Below are positions 11,647 through 19,181 of a stretch of 24,662 nucleotides of DNA, piece after piece. Below the pieces are notes generated by a model, which was not told the origin of the DNA, did not search any database, and saw nothing but the letters and a program-made list of their open reading frames with translations. This stretch comes from Thermoplasmata archaeon (GTDB lineage Archaea > Thermoplasmatota > Thermoplasmata > UBA10834 > DTMW01). Position numbers and translations under genes: made by a program. Within the stretch, counting starts at the first letter, position 1; every line of letters begins with the position of its first letter. Location: assembly GCA_029858465.1 (NCBI GenBank), contig JAOUEZ010000003.1, positions 1-24,662 of the forward strand. Direction: 5' to 3'.

Positions 11647-13251
11647 ATGTGCTTAACTATCCCTAAATCTAATTTAGATAGGATGAAAGGAATTCGGTTC
11701 ACAGCGCTTGATGGATCCGGTACGATAGGCGGATCGAAACTGCTTCTCGAATATGATGGTCATTCGCTTCTTCTTGATTTCGGCATAAATTATCACGCAA
11801 TGGATGATTATTATGAGGAATATCTCCAGCCGAGGACACCATGTGGAATCCTTGACTATGTGACAATGGGCGTCCTACCGATGGTTTCCGGTCTTTATAG
11901 GGAAGATTTGCTACACCCGAATGCGAGCTTGGAGAATTTCTCCGTGGGGAGAATAGACGCGATCTTGGTTTCACATGCACATATGGATCATTGTGGACAT
12001 CTTGGTTTCTTGCCGCGGAATATGCCTATGGCCTCTAGCAAAATGACAGCTGCAATCATGAAAGCTATTGAAGATATTTCGCCTTCGAAACTTGGGCGAG
12101 ATTGCATATTTCTTAAAGAAAGAGCAGCAGGTGAAACGGAACGAGGTGACACGGTCATAAAAACGACTAAGGGTCCTTCTAGAGGGCGCGACTTCTATGC
12201 CACGGACGGAGGCATCACGAAATCCTTCGGGGATTTTTGGAATCTACGTCCTGCTACGCAATTTACCAAGAAGAATAATAGCATGCAACCAGGAGAATTC
12301 TTAGAGGATTTGCATGACATCGATATTGATTCTTATCCTGTCGATCATTCGATAAAGGGAGCAAATGCATTCATAATTCATACGAGCCAGGGTTCGGTCA
12401 CATACACTGGCGATATCAGACTTCACGGACTCCACGGTGATGACACCCTAGAATTCGTCGAACAGGCCAAGAGAGCTAATACATATGCGCTCATTATTGA
12501 GGGCACTAACATTGACGGTGAATCAAAGAGCGCTTCGGAAAGAGAGGTCAAGGAGAACTCAGAAAAAATCCTTGATGATGCAAAGGATGATTTTGTGATC
12601 GTCGATTTCGGACCAAGGAATATCGAAAGGATGGAAATATTCCTTGAAATCGCCGAAAAATATCATAGAAAACTGGTCGTGACATCCAAGGATGCTTACC
12701 TGCTGGCCGCGATGAACACTGCAGATACGACGACTCCTGACCCGAATAAGAGGAACATTCTCATATACGACTGCCCGCGCGGAAAATACGATTATTGGGA
12801 AAAGTACATTTTCAATCAAAAGTACCCTGATTTATCGATCAAACCCTTCGACATAATGAAGTCACCCGGGAGTTATTTACTATCATTCAGCTTTTTTGAT
12901 ATGAGCCACCTTGTCGATCTAAGGCCGGAAAATGGCCAATACATATATTCTTCAAGCGAAGCGCACTCTGAGGAGCAGGTTATTGATTTCAAGAGGCTGA
13001 ACAATTGGCTGAAGAGATTCGATATCAAACCCCATGGGTTCAGCGTCGACAAGGAAGGAAAAGTGAAGTCCGAGAAAGGCCTGCACGCATCCGGACATGC
13101 ATCGAAAGACGATATAACAGACATCATCAGAAAGATAGATCCAGAGATCCTGATGCCTGTGCATACGGTAAGACCCGAATGGTTCGCAGATTCCTTCTCG
13201 GGAGAACGAGATGTGAAGCTCCCGAAGCAGTGCGAGCCAATAGACCTCTGA
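11647..13251 (+). CDS. RNase J-like metallo-beta-lactamase/beta-CASP ribonuclease
   Basis: A 534-residue MBL-fold nuclease. The start of the fold is GSGTIGGSKLLLEYDGHSLL (about 23-42). The zinc motif HAHMDH is at residues 110-115 in LVSHAHMDHCGHLGFLP. A later His (YPVDHSIKGANAF) and Asp (YTGDIRLHG) complete the site. The beta-CASP part follows, and near the C-terminus ASGHASKDDITD and LMPVHTV match the RNase J RNA-specificity motifs. Archaeal RNase J degrades RNA from the 5' end in the cytoplasm. The length fits. An insertion of about 80 residues between metal motifs 2 and 3 is longer than in typical RNase J. Start: ATG at 11647; ATG at 11683 (MKGIRFTALD) is a plausible alternative. It has no co-directional partner and ends convergent with the solute-binding protein gene. 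Confidence 0.82.
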   Translation: MCLTIPKSNLDRMKGIRFTALDGSGTIGGSKLLLEYDGHSLLLDFGINYHAMDDYYEEYLQPRTPCGILDYVTMGVLPMVSGLYREDLLHPNASLENFSVGRIDAILVSHAHMDHCGHLGFLPRNMPMASSKMTAAIMKAIEDISPSKLGRDCIFLKERAAGETERGDTVIKTTKGPSRGRDFYATDGGITKSFGDFWNLRPATQFTKKNNSMQPGEFLEDLHDIDIDSYPVDHSIKGANAFIIHTSQGSVTYTGDIRLHGLHGDDTLEFVEQAKRANTYALIIEGTNIDGESKSASEREVKENSEKILDDAKDDFVIVDFGPRNIERMEIFLEIAEKYHRKLVVTSKDAYLLAAMNTADTTTPDPNKRNILIYDCPRGKYDYWEKYIFNQKYPDLSIKPFDIMKSPGSYLLSFSFFDMSHLVDLRPENGQYIYSSSEAHSEEQVIDFKRLNNWLKRFDIKPHGFSVDKEGKVKSEKGLHASGHASKDDITDIIRKIDPEILMPVHTVRPEWFADSFSGERDVKLPKQCEPIDL

Positions 13252-13298
13252 TTTGAGAAGATTTATTTCCCATCGAATCGAGAAGATACATTTAATTC

Positions 13299-15425
13299 TT
13301 AAGTCTTATCCTCTTTCTCTTCTTCTTCGAGCATCCTTCTCTCTTTCTTCTTTTTCATTAACCTCAGGATGACGACAAGGACGGCAATGACCGCAACAGC
13401 AATGGCAAATACAATCCCGAGTATGATGTCGAAGGTCACCTCAGTCGGTTCATAGCTCAAATGCCACCAGAGCGGGTTCTCACCCCAGAAAGCATCTGGA
13501 GACATTCCGAAATCCTCAGACCAGTTTCCCCAGCCCTGCCATTTAGCATCGCTGAACCCGAAGCATATTTCCGGGTATACCGTGACTATTATGCATCCTG
13601 ACAGGTAGACCCATTCGGAGCACTTGTCCACCCAATATTTTCTCTCATCATATTCGAGGACTCGTGCCTGGTTGAGGAAATATTCATCGTATTCTGAATC
13701 GGTGGTTCCGAATTCATTCCAGCCGTAGAGGGAATAACTGCTTGGGGCGTAGCAAAGATAGTTAGGATCTATATCCCCACTCCAGTAGGTCTGCATCGTG
13801 TTGAAAGTATAACTGTAGATCAGAAGGTTCCAGGTAGGTGAATTGACGAGAGATGGCACATGATCTCCATTGGCGGTTTCTATCCAAATGCCAACCTTCT
13901 CCCAATCCTTGATGACGAAATTACCTACCTCTTTGTCCATCGTCTCATCTTCGGCAACGACCATTTCGAAATTCAATTCCGTCCCCAGTATTGTGTCATA
14001 ATCCGCGCCAAACATAGCATTCATTCTGGCCGCAGCCAACGGACCCGCCTTGCGAGGGCTGGCGCCAGGAGTGCCAGACCACTCATAGCCCGCCTCCTCG
14101 AGCATCTCATCTGCAAGGGATAGATTGAATGCCATCGCCTGGTTCATAGGAAGCGTATAGTTCCATATGACTTGGTCGTACTGATCTGTTATATTGAAGG
14201 TTGTAAGGGTTTCATCGGGCTCCCAATACCAGTTTATCCAGGTAGGCGATATGAGGCCATAGCCGATCTCCGCAAGACCCTTGAAAATGCCATCCCTAAT
14301 GTGAGTCTTATTGGTGGCCAAAGCCGCTGCGCGTTGTACCGCCGGGTCCAATCTGAGCGGATTGATGTCTCCCGGAGCATTCTCGAAATCATTGAAGACA
14401 ATCTCTTTGGAATACGCAGTAGGGCTCAGCGATTTCTGCAAGTTCAAGGTCGTAGGAAGGTTCGGGTTTTCCAGCCATGTCAGATAAGTCGAGGGTTGAA
14501 TCTTCCCGACATCAATTGTGCTAGTTATGAGAGAAAGGGCTAATGTGGAATCTTCTGAGAAGAAAGTCAAAATCATTTTGTCGATCTCAATCGTCCTGTT
14601 GTATTTGCCGCCAAGTCCTTTCCTTTTACCCTCCTCCATGAAGTCGTAATATTCGTTCTTAACAAGAGTGATGCTTTCCTTGGCGACCATCTCGCTCTCA
14701 AGCCTGTCAGTGCCTTTGAACGGCCCGGTTCCTATCGCAGGTATCCCTTTCCATTCCTGCCCAAGATAGCTCGACGGCTTCTCCTCGAATACATGCTTCG
14801 GCATAATGGGAATGAAAATGTTATCGCCGAAAGCGACGGGCATTGGTTTCTTATCCTCTACGCTGCTGAAGAATATTCTAACGCAATACTCGTTAACCTT
14901 CTCAGCATGGTCTATCCATACAGTCCATGGTTGATAGGCCCAGTAAGTATTGAAATTCGGCCCTATCTGGACTTGTATTGTCCAGACGACATCGTCCGCG
15001 GTAAATGGGACGCCGTCGTTCCAAAAGACATCTTCCGTGATGTTGTATTCCCATATCGAACCGGCGGACCAATTCGCCGGGTTGTGCACCGTGAACAATT
15101 GTGTGCTGAAGTCAGTGCCATGAGATGCTGCATATTGTCCATCGATTGGCCACCATGACGTAGCGAGGTTAGGTTTCTTGTCAAGCTTCTCGTCCGGATA
15201 CAGTAAGAAGTCATAGATTAGCCCGAAAAAAACGTAAGAATTGTCATTGACCCCGACGTAAGGGTTCGGGCTATCAATCACCTCGGTCATTCCCCAAGTG
15301 AATATGCGTTCATCATCCACGGCGGCCAGGGCATTCAAGGTGAGTATCTGGGCGCTAGCGATAAAAAGCAGCCATATGACAATCATCGAAGTTATTTTCA
15401 TGATCTTTTTTTTCAACTCTTCCAC
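13299..15425 (-). CDS. Membrane-anchored ABC solute-binding protein, family 5 (peptide-type)
   Basis: A 708-residue extracytoplasmic binding protein. The signal peptide (about 9-35) ends ALAAVDD. The body has SBP_bac_5 features: EYNITEDVFWNDGVPFTADD, KHVFEEKPSSYLG followed by IGTGPFKG, and DPAVQRAAALATNKTHIRDG. A C-terminal transmembrane helix (about 665-690) with a Lys/Arg then Glu-rich tail anchors it in the membrane, common in archaea lacking lipoproteins of this class. Family 5 proteins bind oligopeptides, nickel or sugars for ABC import; the ligand here is unknown. No permease or ATPase of that type is adjacent, so it is an orphan locus. Start: GTG at 15425 or ATG at 15401 (MKITSMIVIW), which would still keep the signal peptide. 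Confidence 0.88.
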   Translation of the reverse strand: MEELKKKIMKITSMIVIWLLFIASAQILTLNALAAVDDERIFTWGMTEVIDSPNPYVGVNDNSYVFFGLIYDFLLYPDEKLDKKPNLATSWWPIDGQYAASHGTDFSTQLFTVHNPANWSAGSIWEYNITEDVFWNDGVPFTADDVVWTIQVQIGPNFNTYWAYQPWTVWIDHAEKVNEYCVRIFFSSVEDKKPMPVAFGDNIFIPIMPKHVFEEKPSSYLGQEWKGIPAIGTGPFKGTDRLESEMVAKESITLVKNEYYDFMEEGKRKGLGGKYNRTIEIDKMILTFFSEDSTLALSLITSTIDVGKIQPSTYLTWLENPNLPTTLNLQKSLSPTAYSKEIVFNDFENAPGDINPLRLDPAVQRAAALATNKTHIRDGIFKGLAEIGYGLISPTWINWYWEPDETLTTFNITDQYDQVIWNYTLPMNQAMAFNLSLADEMLEEAGYEWSGTPGASPRKAGPLAAARMNAMFGADYDTILGTELNFEMVVAEDETMDKEVGNFVIKDWEKVGIWIETANGDHVPSLVNSPTWNLLIYSYTFNTMQTYWSGDIDPNYLCYAPSSYSLYGWNEFGTTDSEYDEYFLNQARVLEYDERKYWVDKCSEWVYLSGCIIVTVYPEICFGFSDAKWQGWGNWSEDFGMSPDAFWGENPLWWHLSYEPTEVTFDIILGIVFAIAVAVIAVLVVILRLMKKKKERRMLEEEEKEDKT

Positions 15426-15591
15426 TTTCCGGAAATTGGTGAAAATTGTGGAATCATGATTGAAATAGCATTCAAACTAATAAAATGGGGCAAATCTAAT
15501 GGATTTCTCCTCGAACTCACGACTTTCCAAATCCCAAATGTAAAAGGGCATCCAGAATATTAATATTTTCCCGGAAAAAGGTTGTGCATAA

Positions 15592-16128
15592 TCATGAGAT
15601 ATAGCTCACGCTCGACCTGTCGAACCCTTCTACTAATTCGACATCTAGGTTTTCCGGTTGCCATGCAATGTTGGGATACACGAGATTCGGGAAGAATTTG
15701 ACTGTGTCCATCGCAATCTGAGTGGCGGGGTGATCCTTTCCCAGTGCAGTCTCTGATATGTCGTAAACCTTTCTTCCAACCTGGTTTTCGTCGAGATATC
15801 CGAGCGTATGGAGATATTCGTGCAGAAGAACATGAAATGCATAGGGCCTCCAAAGGTCAGGCTGTGTCTCCTTGATTCTTGCCAGCGGTGTACGGTTCAT
15901 GACGATTATGTTCGTTCCGACAGGATAGAAGGCACCGAAGAACCTGCCTGGATGGTTTCCGAGATCAGCCAGGCCCAGCATTAGACCGCCCCTGCTCATA
16001 TGAATCGTCGAGTAGACCGCGGTCTTTACGACTTCGAAAACGTCGGCTAATGATCTCGCATTGTCAAGGAGGCTGGAAATCTTACTTGTCATCTTATCCG
16101 ATTGTTCTCCGTCTGGATATTTAGACAT
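15592..16128 (-). CDS. Putative zinc metallopeptidase, metzincin-like HExxHxxGxxD
   Basis: A 178-residue protein with a zincin motif HEYLHTLGYLDE at residues 103-114: His103, Glu104 and His107 in HExxH, Gly110, and Asp113 in the third-ligand position of HExxHxxGxxD metzincins (as in snapalysin-type enzymes). The N-terminal half contains RGGLMLGLADLGNHPGRFFG and GAFYPVGTNIIVMN, a conserved-looking core. No signal peptide or transmembrane helix is visible, so a cytoplasmic location is inferred. The length is small for a protease, suggesting a minimal domain. The protein family is not one I can name. Start ATG at 16128 has no clear Shine-Dalgarno; TAAATAGATA just upstream suggests a leaderless transcript or a later start. 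It stands alone between convergently or divergently placed genes. Confidence 0.65.
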   Translation of the reverse strand: MSKYPDGEQSDKMTSKISSLLDNARSLADVFEVVKTAVYSTIHMSRGGLMLGLADLGNHPGRFFGAFYPVGTNIIVMNRTPLARIKETQPDLWRPYAFHVLLHEYLHTLGYLDENQVGRKVYDISETALGKDHPATQIAMDTVKFFPNLVYPNIAWQPENLDVELVEGFDRSSVSYIS

Positions 16129-16239
16129 TATCTATTTACTATGACAATGACAGAACGGACGATGTACTCTTTTGTGCCTCCCTAAACAGAGTTATTTTAT
16201 ATTGGTCAATATTGATATAGAACAAAATCTATTTGTCTG

Positions 16240-16331
16240 TGACTGGGGATTGAAGTACCCTCCTCAGGATAGAGGAATCCTAAAGGGAGGAAATCGAGGA
16301 TGTAGTGAGGGTTCGAGTCCCTCGCACTCCT
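16240..16331 (+). ncRNA. tRNA-like segment with orphan T-arm (possible tRNA fragment or structured RNA)
   Basis: 16307-16323 form a canonical T-arm, GAGGG-TTCGAGT-CCCTC, followed by the 7 bases GCACTCC (16324-16330) in the place of a 3' acceptor strand. Upstream, CCTCC (16259-16263) pairs with GGAGG (16286-16290), and inside it AGGAT (16266-16270) pairs with ATCCT (16277-16281), leaving bulges on both sides. No 5' strand complementary to GCACTCC (GGAGTGC) is found within about 100 bases on either side, and no D-arm is clear. It could be a decayed tRNA, a 3' half of a split tRNA or an att relic. TTATATTGG and TTGATATAG upstream could be promoters. Confidence 0.35.
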
Positions 16332-16382
16332 TCTTATTGTGAAACGGAAAGGGTAATACCTACTTTCACATCTGCGACATAT

Positions 16383-16658
16383 ATGGATGCATGGACGTTG
16401 ATGGGCTTTGTCGCGGGTTCCTTGACCACGAGCGGATATATCCCTCAAATAATCAAAGGCTACAGGACTAAAAGAATGCATGATGTCTCTCTGATGATGG
16501 TGAGCATCCTGTGCGTCGGAATGTCCCTTTGGATAGTGTATGGAATATCCCAAGACGATCTTGCGCTTATCGTCTCGAACATCATTGGCACGACATTCCT
16601 TTCGGTTCTCATTGCCATGAAGTTCATCTACAATGGCAGAGACCGTGTCAAAGAATAA
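16383..16658 (+). CDS. SemiSWEET / PQ-loop sugar transporter
   Basis: From ATG at 16383 this is a 91-residue, three-helix protein (helices about 5-23, 39-58 and 64-84), the size of bacterial and archaeal SemiSWEETs. The PQ-loop motif SGYIPQIIKGYRTKRMHDVS at the end of helix 1 is diagnostic, with later MSLWIVYGI and IVSNIIGTTF as in the family. SemiSWEETs work as dimers and let sugars pass down their gradient across the membrane. A longer frame reaches back to 16305, but it would run through the tRNA-like T-arm and adds non-conserved residues, so the later ATG is preferred. The putative dinucleotide-like ligand is unknown. The next membrane gene follows after 96 bp on the same strand. Confidence 0.85.
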   Translation: MDAWTLMGFVAGSLTTSGYIPQIIKGYRTKRMHDVSLMMVSILCVGMSLWIVYGISQDDLALIVSNIIGTTFLSVLIAMKFIYNGRDRVKE

Positions 16659-16754
16659 ATCCCTGGAAGGATTTCCAAGACATGACGGGAACCAATAACT
16701 ACTGGATAGTCATTAGGCTGAGGCAAGGCCTGGAATCCAAAAGGGAGAAGCCAT

Positions 16755-17393
16755 ATGATAGGTGACGAGATCATAGGTCTTTTTGAGGCCATTGGGGCTT
16801 TGGGCCTGGTGATTTCATTTGCAATTATCAGTTTCCTGGACGGTTTTGCTATTCCGACTCTTCCTGAGGCATGGCTGATTCTCATCGCGATTTCTGACAC
16901 TGGTGTGCCAAAACCCATCTGGGCGTTGACACTGATTCTTGTGGGCACCTCGGCAGCCGTGTCAGCTCAGGCTCTCTTGTATTGCACGATTAAGCGAGTG
17001 GGACTTCCAAGAAGATTGAAAGGATGGATGACCCGCTATACGAAGTTCCTAATTGTGTCAGATGAAAAGCTCGCGTTCATGAACTGGCTTGCCCCTGTTG
17101 TCCCATTTACAGGCGCTTTTATCGCCGTCTGTGGCTGGAGGGCGAGAAGAGCATTCATATACAGTATAATGGGCGGGCTGATTAAGATGACAATCATCGT
17201 CGGTATAGCGGTTGCTTTCCCTCTGATCTTTTCACCCGATATGGTAGCCGACGCCTCGCTCGTTCTAATATTGGCTGTCCTGGGCCTGAGCCTTACGATC
17301 ACATATCTAAGAAGAAGAATGCTCAGTAAAAAGATGACACCAGAAGATGCTAGCAAATGCCAACTCGATGATCATGATGCGAAAACGCTATAA
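16755..17393 (+). CDS. Polytopic membrane protein, DedA/small-exporter-like
   Basis: A 212-residue protein with about five hydrophobic segments. SFLDGFAIPTLPEAWLILIA resembles the re-entrant E/D-x-x-x-P-x-P-x-E-x-x-L motif of DedA/VTT and small multidrug-export families, and LAPVVPFTGAFIAVCGW recalls their second signature (R-x-x-P-x-x-x-x-x-x-x-x-x-A-G). Such proteins sit in the cytoplasmic membrane and some act as lipid scramblases; assignment here is tentative. The C-terminus is basic then polar. GGGAGAAG lies a few bases before ATG at 16755. It is co-directional with the SemiSWEET gene and may share a transcript. It ends convergent with the small Cys-rich ORF that trails the hdr operon. 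Confidence 0.55.
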   Translation: MIGDEIIGLFEAIGALGLVISFAIISFLDGFAIPTLPEAWLILIAISDTGVPKPIWALTLILVGTSAAVSAQALLYCTIKRVGLPRRLKGWMTRYTKFLIVSDEKLAFMNWLAPVVPFTGAFIAVCGWRARRAFIYSIMGGLIKMTIIVGIAVAFPLIFSPDMVADASLVLILAVLGLSLTITYLRRRMLSKKMTPEDASKCQLDDHDAKTL

Positions 17394-17397
17394 CAAA

Positions 17398-17508
17398 TCA
17401 GACTTTCTTATGCACTGGGCAAGGGAGATTTCTCTTGCAGAACCGGCATTTCTCTACAGGTGTCGGTGGGCAGTCCTTGATTAATCTGCCATATTTTCGC
17501 CTCGGCAT
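17398..17508 (-). CDS. 36-residue Cys-rich (zinc-finger-like) protein
   Basis: ATG at 17508 encodes MPRRKYGRLIKDCPPTPVEK and then CRFCKRNLPCPVHKKV. Cys13, Cys21, Cys24, Cys30 and His33 could bind one zinc ion, with the C-x-x-C knuckle at 21-24. The chain is very basic, suggesting nucleic-acid or ribosome binding. A Shine-Dalgarno AAGGGGA sits about 7 bp before the ATG. It lies 62 bp after the stop of the hdr fusion gene on the same strand, so it may be the last gene of that operon or a separate small gene. No family is recognised. Confidence 0.55.
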   Translation of the reverse strand: MPRRKYGRLIKDCPPTPVEKCRFCKRNLPCPVHKKV

Positions 17509-17570
17509 AGCTTTCCCCTTGATTAGAAAGAAAAGGGAACATCGGTAATTAATTTGCTCCGAATGAGAGT

Positions 17571-19181
17571 CTATTTCGATTCGAGCAGCTCAGCGAGCGC
17601 CACGACCATATCTTTGGTCGGTATGTCGACCTTCTCCTTGTCGATAGGAAGCTCTTTGGATATCGCACATGACAGATGTATCTGGCATTTCGGGCAGAAA
17701 GTCAGCAGACAATCAGCTCCGGTGCTTTTAGCCTCCTGCATTCTCTCCATCTGCAGCCGCATGGCAGTGGAGTTGCAGCTCATCCAAGCGCTTACCCCGC
17801 AGCAGCTCGCCTTGTCCTTGATATTCTGCATCTCTGTGAGGTTGATCCCAGCAGCCTTTATGAGATCTCGCGGCGAGTCATAGATCTTCGAATGTCTTCC
17901 GAGCCTACATGAGTCATGATAAGTCGCAGATAATTTGCCTGTACCCTCAGGGAATTTGAGCTTGCCTTCGTTGATCAGATTGAGCAGATAATCGGATAGA
18001 TGCACGAGTTCGAATTCCAGATCCCCCGCGAAATCCTGATAGTCCATGTTGAATGTCCTCAGGCATTCCGGACAGGAGAAGACCACCTTTTTCGCGCCAC
18101 TCTCCTTTATCAGCTTCAGGTTCTTGTCCATCAGCTTTAGGAAGTCCTCCTCATCACCGGTCCATATCAGGTCGTGCCCGCAGCATACCTCGCTATTGCT
18201 CACGACAGGGGTTATCCCGGCGGCGTTCATCAGCTTCACTGCCGATTGCGGTATCTTATTGAGCCCGAGCTCCTCCCTGTCTCCGAATATCGCGTCAAAA
18301 TGCGGGATGCAGCCGACAAAATAGAACACATCTCCCTTGTCGGATATCTTGAGGTCATCCGTCATCCATTCAAGCCGTTTCTGGGGAAGATCAGCGTTCG
18401 CCATGAATCTCATGAAACTCTGTATCAGTCCGCCTTGGGAGCATATCGGATAGTTGCCCAGCTGCCTTGCCTGAGCTCTCATCCCCTGAATGAATCCGCT
18501 GTAGTCGACTTTGTAGGGGCACATCGAGTTGCATATCTCGCAAGTCGAGCAGGTCCAGATGTCCTTGTCGTTGGCTAGGTTTTCGACCAGCCCCTCCATA
18601 GACCTGATTACGATGGTCCTGGGAGCGAATTCGGTATCGTACTTCGCCACGGGGCACACTGTGGTGCATTTTCCGCACTCCACACAGTCAAAAGCGCCCG
18701 TATCCTCAATCAGCCGCTTGACCTCCTTCTGAATCTTCTCGTTCGTTAGAGCTTCTTTGACAAGTTTTGGCATCCTTGGAGCCGGGCCGATCTCTCTGAT
18801 CTGCTGAACGAATTCGTTCATGGTCTTTGCGAACCTAACCCTCTCCGAGGCATTGATCCATTCCGTCCGAATGCGCCTGGAATCGAGACCAACTATGTCG
18901 AACAGCTTCTTCAGCCGCTCCATGCGCTCCTCTGCTTTTTTATTTCCCGATACGTAATGGCAGTTGTCAATCAGACAGCCTATTATTATCACGCCGTCCG
19001 CACCGTTCTCGATCGCCTCAAGGACCATTGCAGGGTCGACTGTCCCACTGCACATCACCCTGATTATCTTCACATTTGCCGGGTAGGGTATTTTGTTCAC
19101 CCCGGCAAGATTGGCCGACGGATAGCCGCACCAGGTGCATGTGAAGGCGATTATGTTCGGCTCGAACTCCTTCTCACTCAT
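17571..19181 (-). CDS. MvhD-HdrC-HdrB fusion: heterodisulfide-reductase-type Fe-S protein
   Basis: A 536-residue, Cys-rich fusion. Residues 8-130 are an MvhD/FrhD-type domain (Cys15, 18, 44, 69, 74) that binds a 2Fe-2S cluster and passes electrons to HdrA. Residues 160-225 are a HdrC-like double ferredoxin (Cys166/169/172/176 and 211/214/217/221). Residues 285-505 are HdrB-like with two full CCG motifs: Cys291, CCG at 333-335, Cys370/373; and Cys425, CCG at 460-462, Cys496/499. In methanogen HdrB such motifs hold the noncubane clusters that reduce a disulfide. Usually these are three separate proteins. The ATG overlaps the HdrA stop by 4 bp and GAGGAGGT precedes it. The substrate is unknown, as no coenzyme M/B pathway is in view. 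Confidence 0.88.
   Translation of the reverse strand: MSEKEFEPNIIAFTCTWCGYPSANLAGVNKIPYPANVKIIRVMCSGTVDPAMVLEAIENGADGVIIIGCLIDNCHYVSGNKKAEERMERLKKLFDIVGLDSRRIRTEWINASERVRFAKTMNEFVQQIREIGPAPRMPKLVKEALTNEKIQKEVKRLIEDTGAFDCVECGKCTTVCPVAKYDTEFAPRTIVIRSMEGLVENLANDKDIWTCSTCEICNSMCPYKVDYSGFIQGMRAQARQLGNYPICSQGGLIQSFMRFMANADLPQKRLEWMTDDLKISDKGDVFYFVGCIPHFDAIFGDREELGLNKIPQSAVKLMNAAGITPVVSNSEVCCGHDLIWTGDEEDFLKLMDKNLKLIKESGAKKVVFSCPECLRTFNMDYQDFAGDLEFELVHLSDYLLNLINEGKLKFPEGTGKLSATYHDSCRLGRHSKIYDSPRDLIKAAGINLTEMQNIKDKASCCGVSAWMSCNSTAMRLQMERMQEAKSTGADCLLTFCPKCQIHLSCAISKELPIDKEKVDIPTKDMVVALAELLESK

Noticed and set aside
16305..16382. N-terminal extension of the SemiSWEET protein
   Set aside because: The extension is encoded by the tRNA-like T-arm region and has no family similarity. 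The ATG at 16383 gives the exact normal length.
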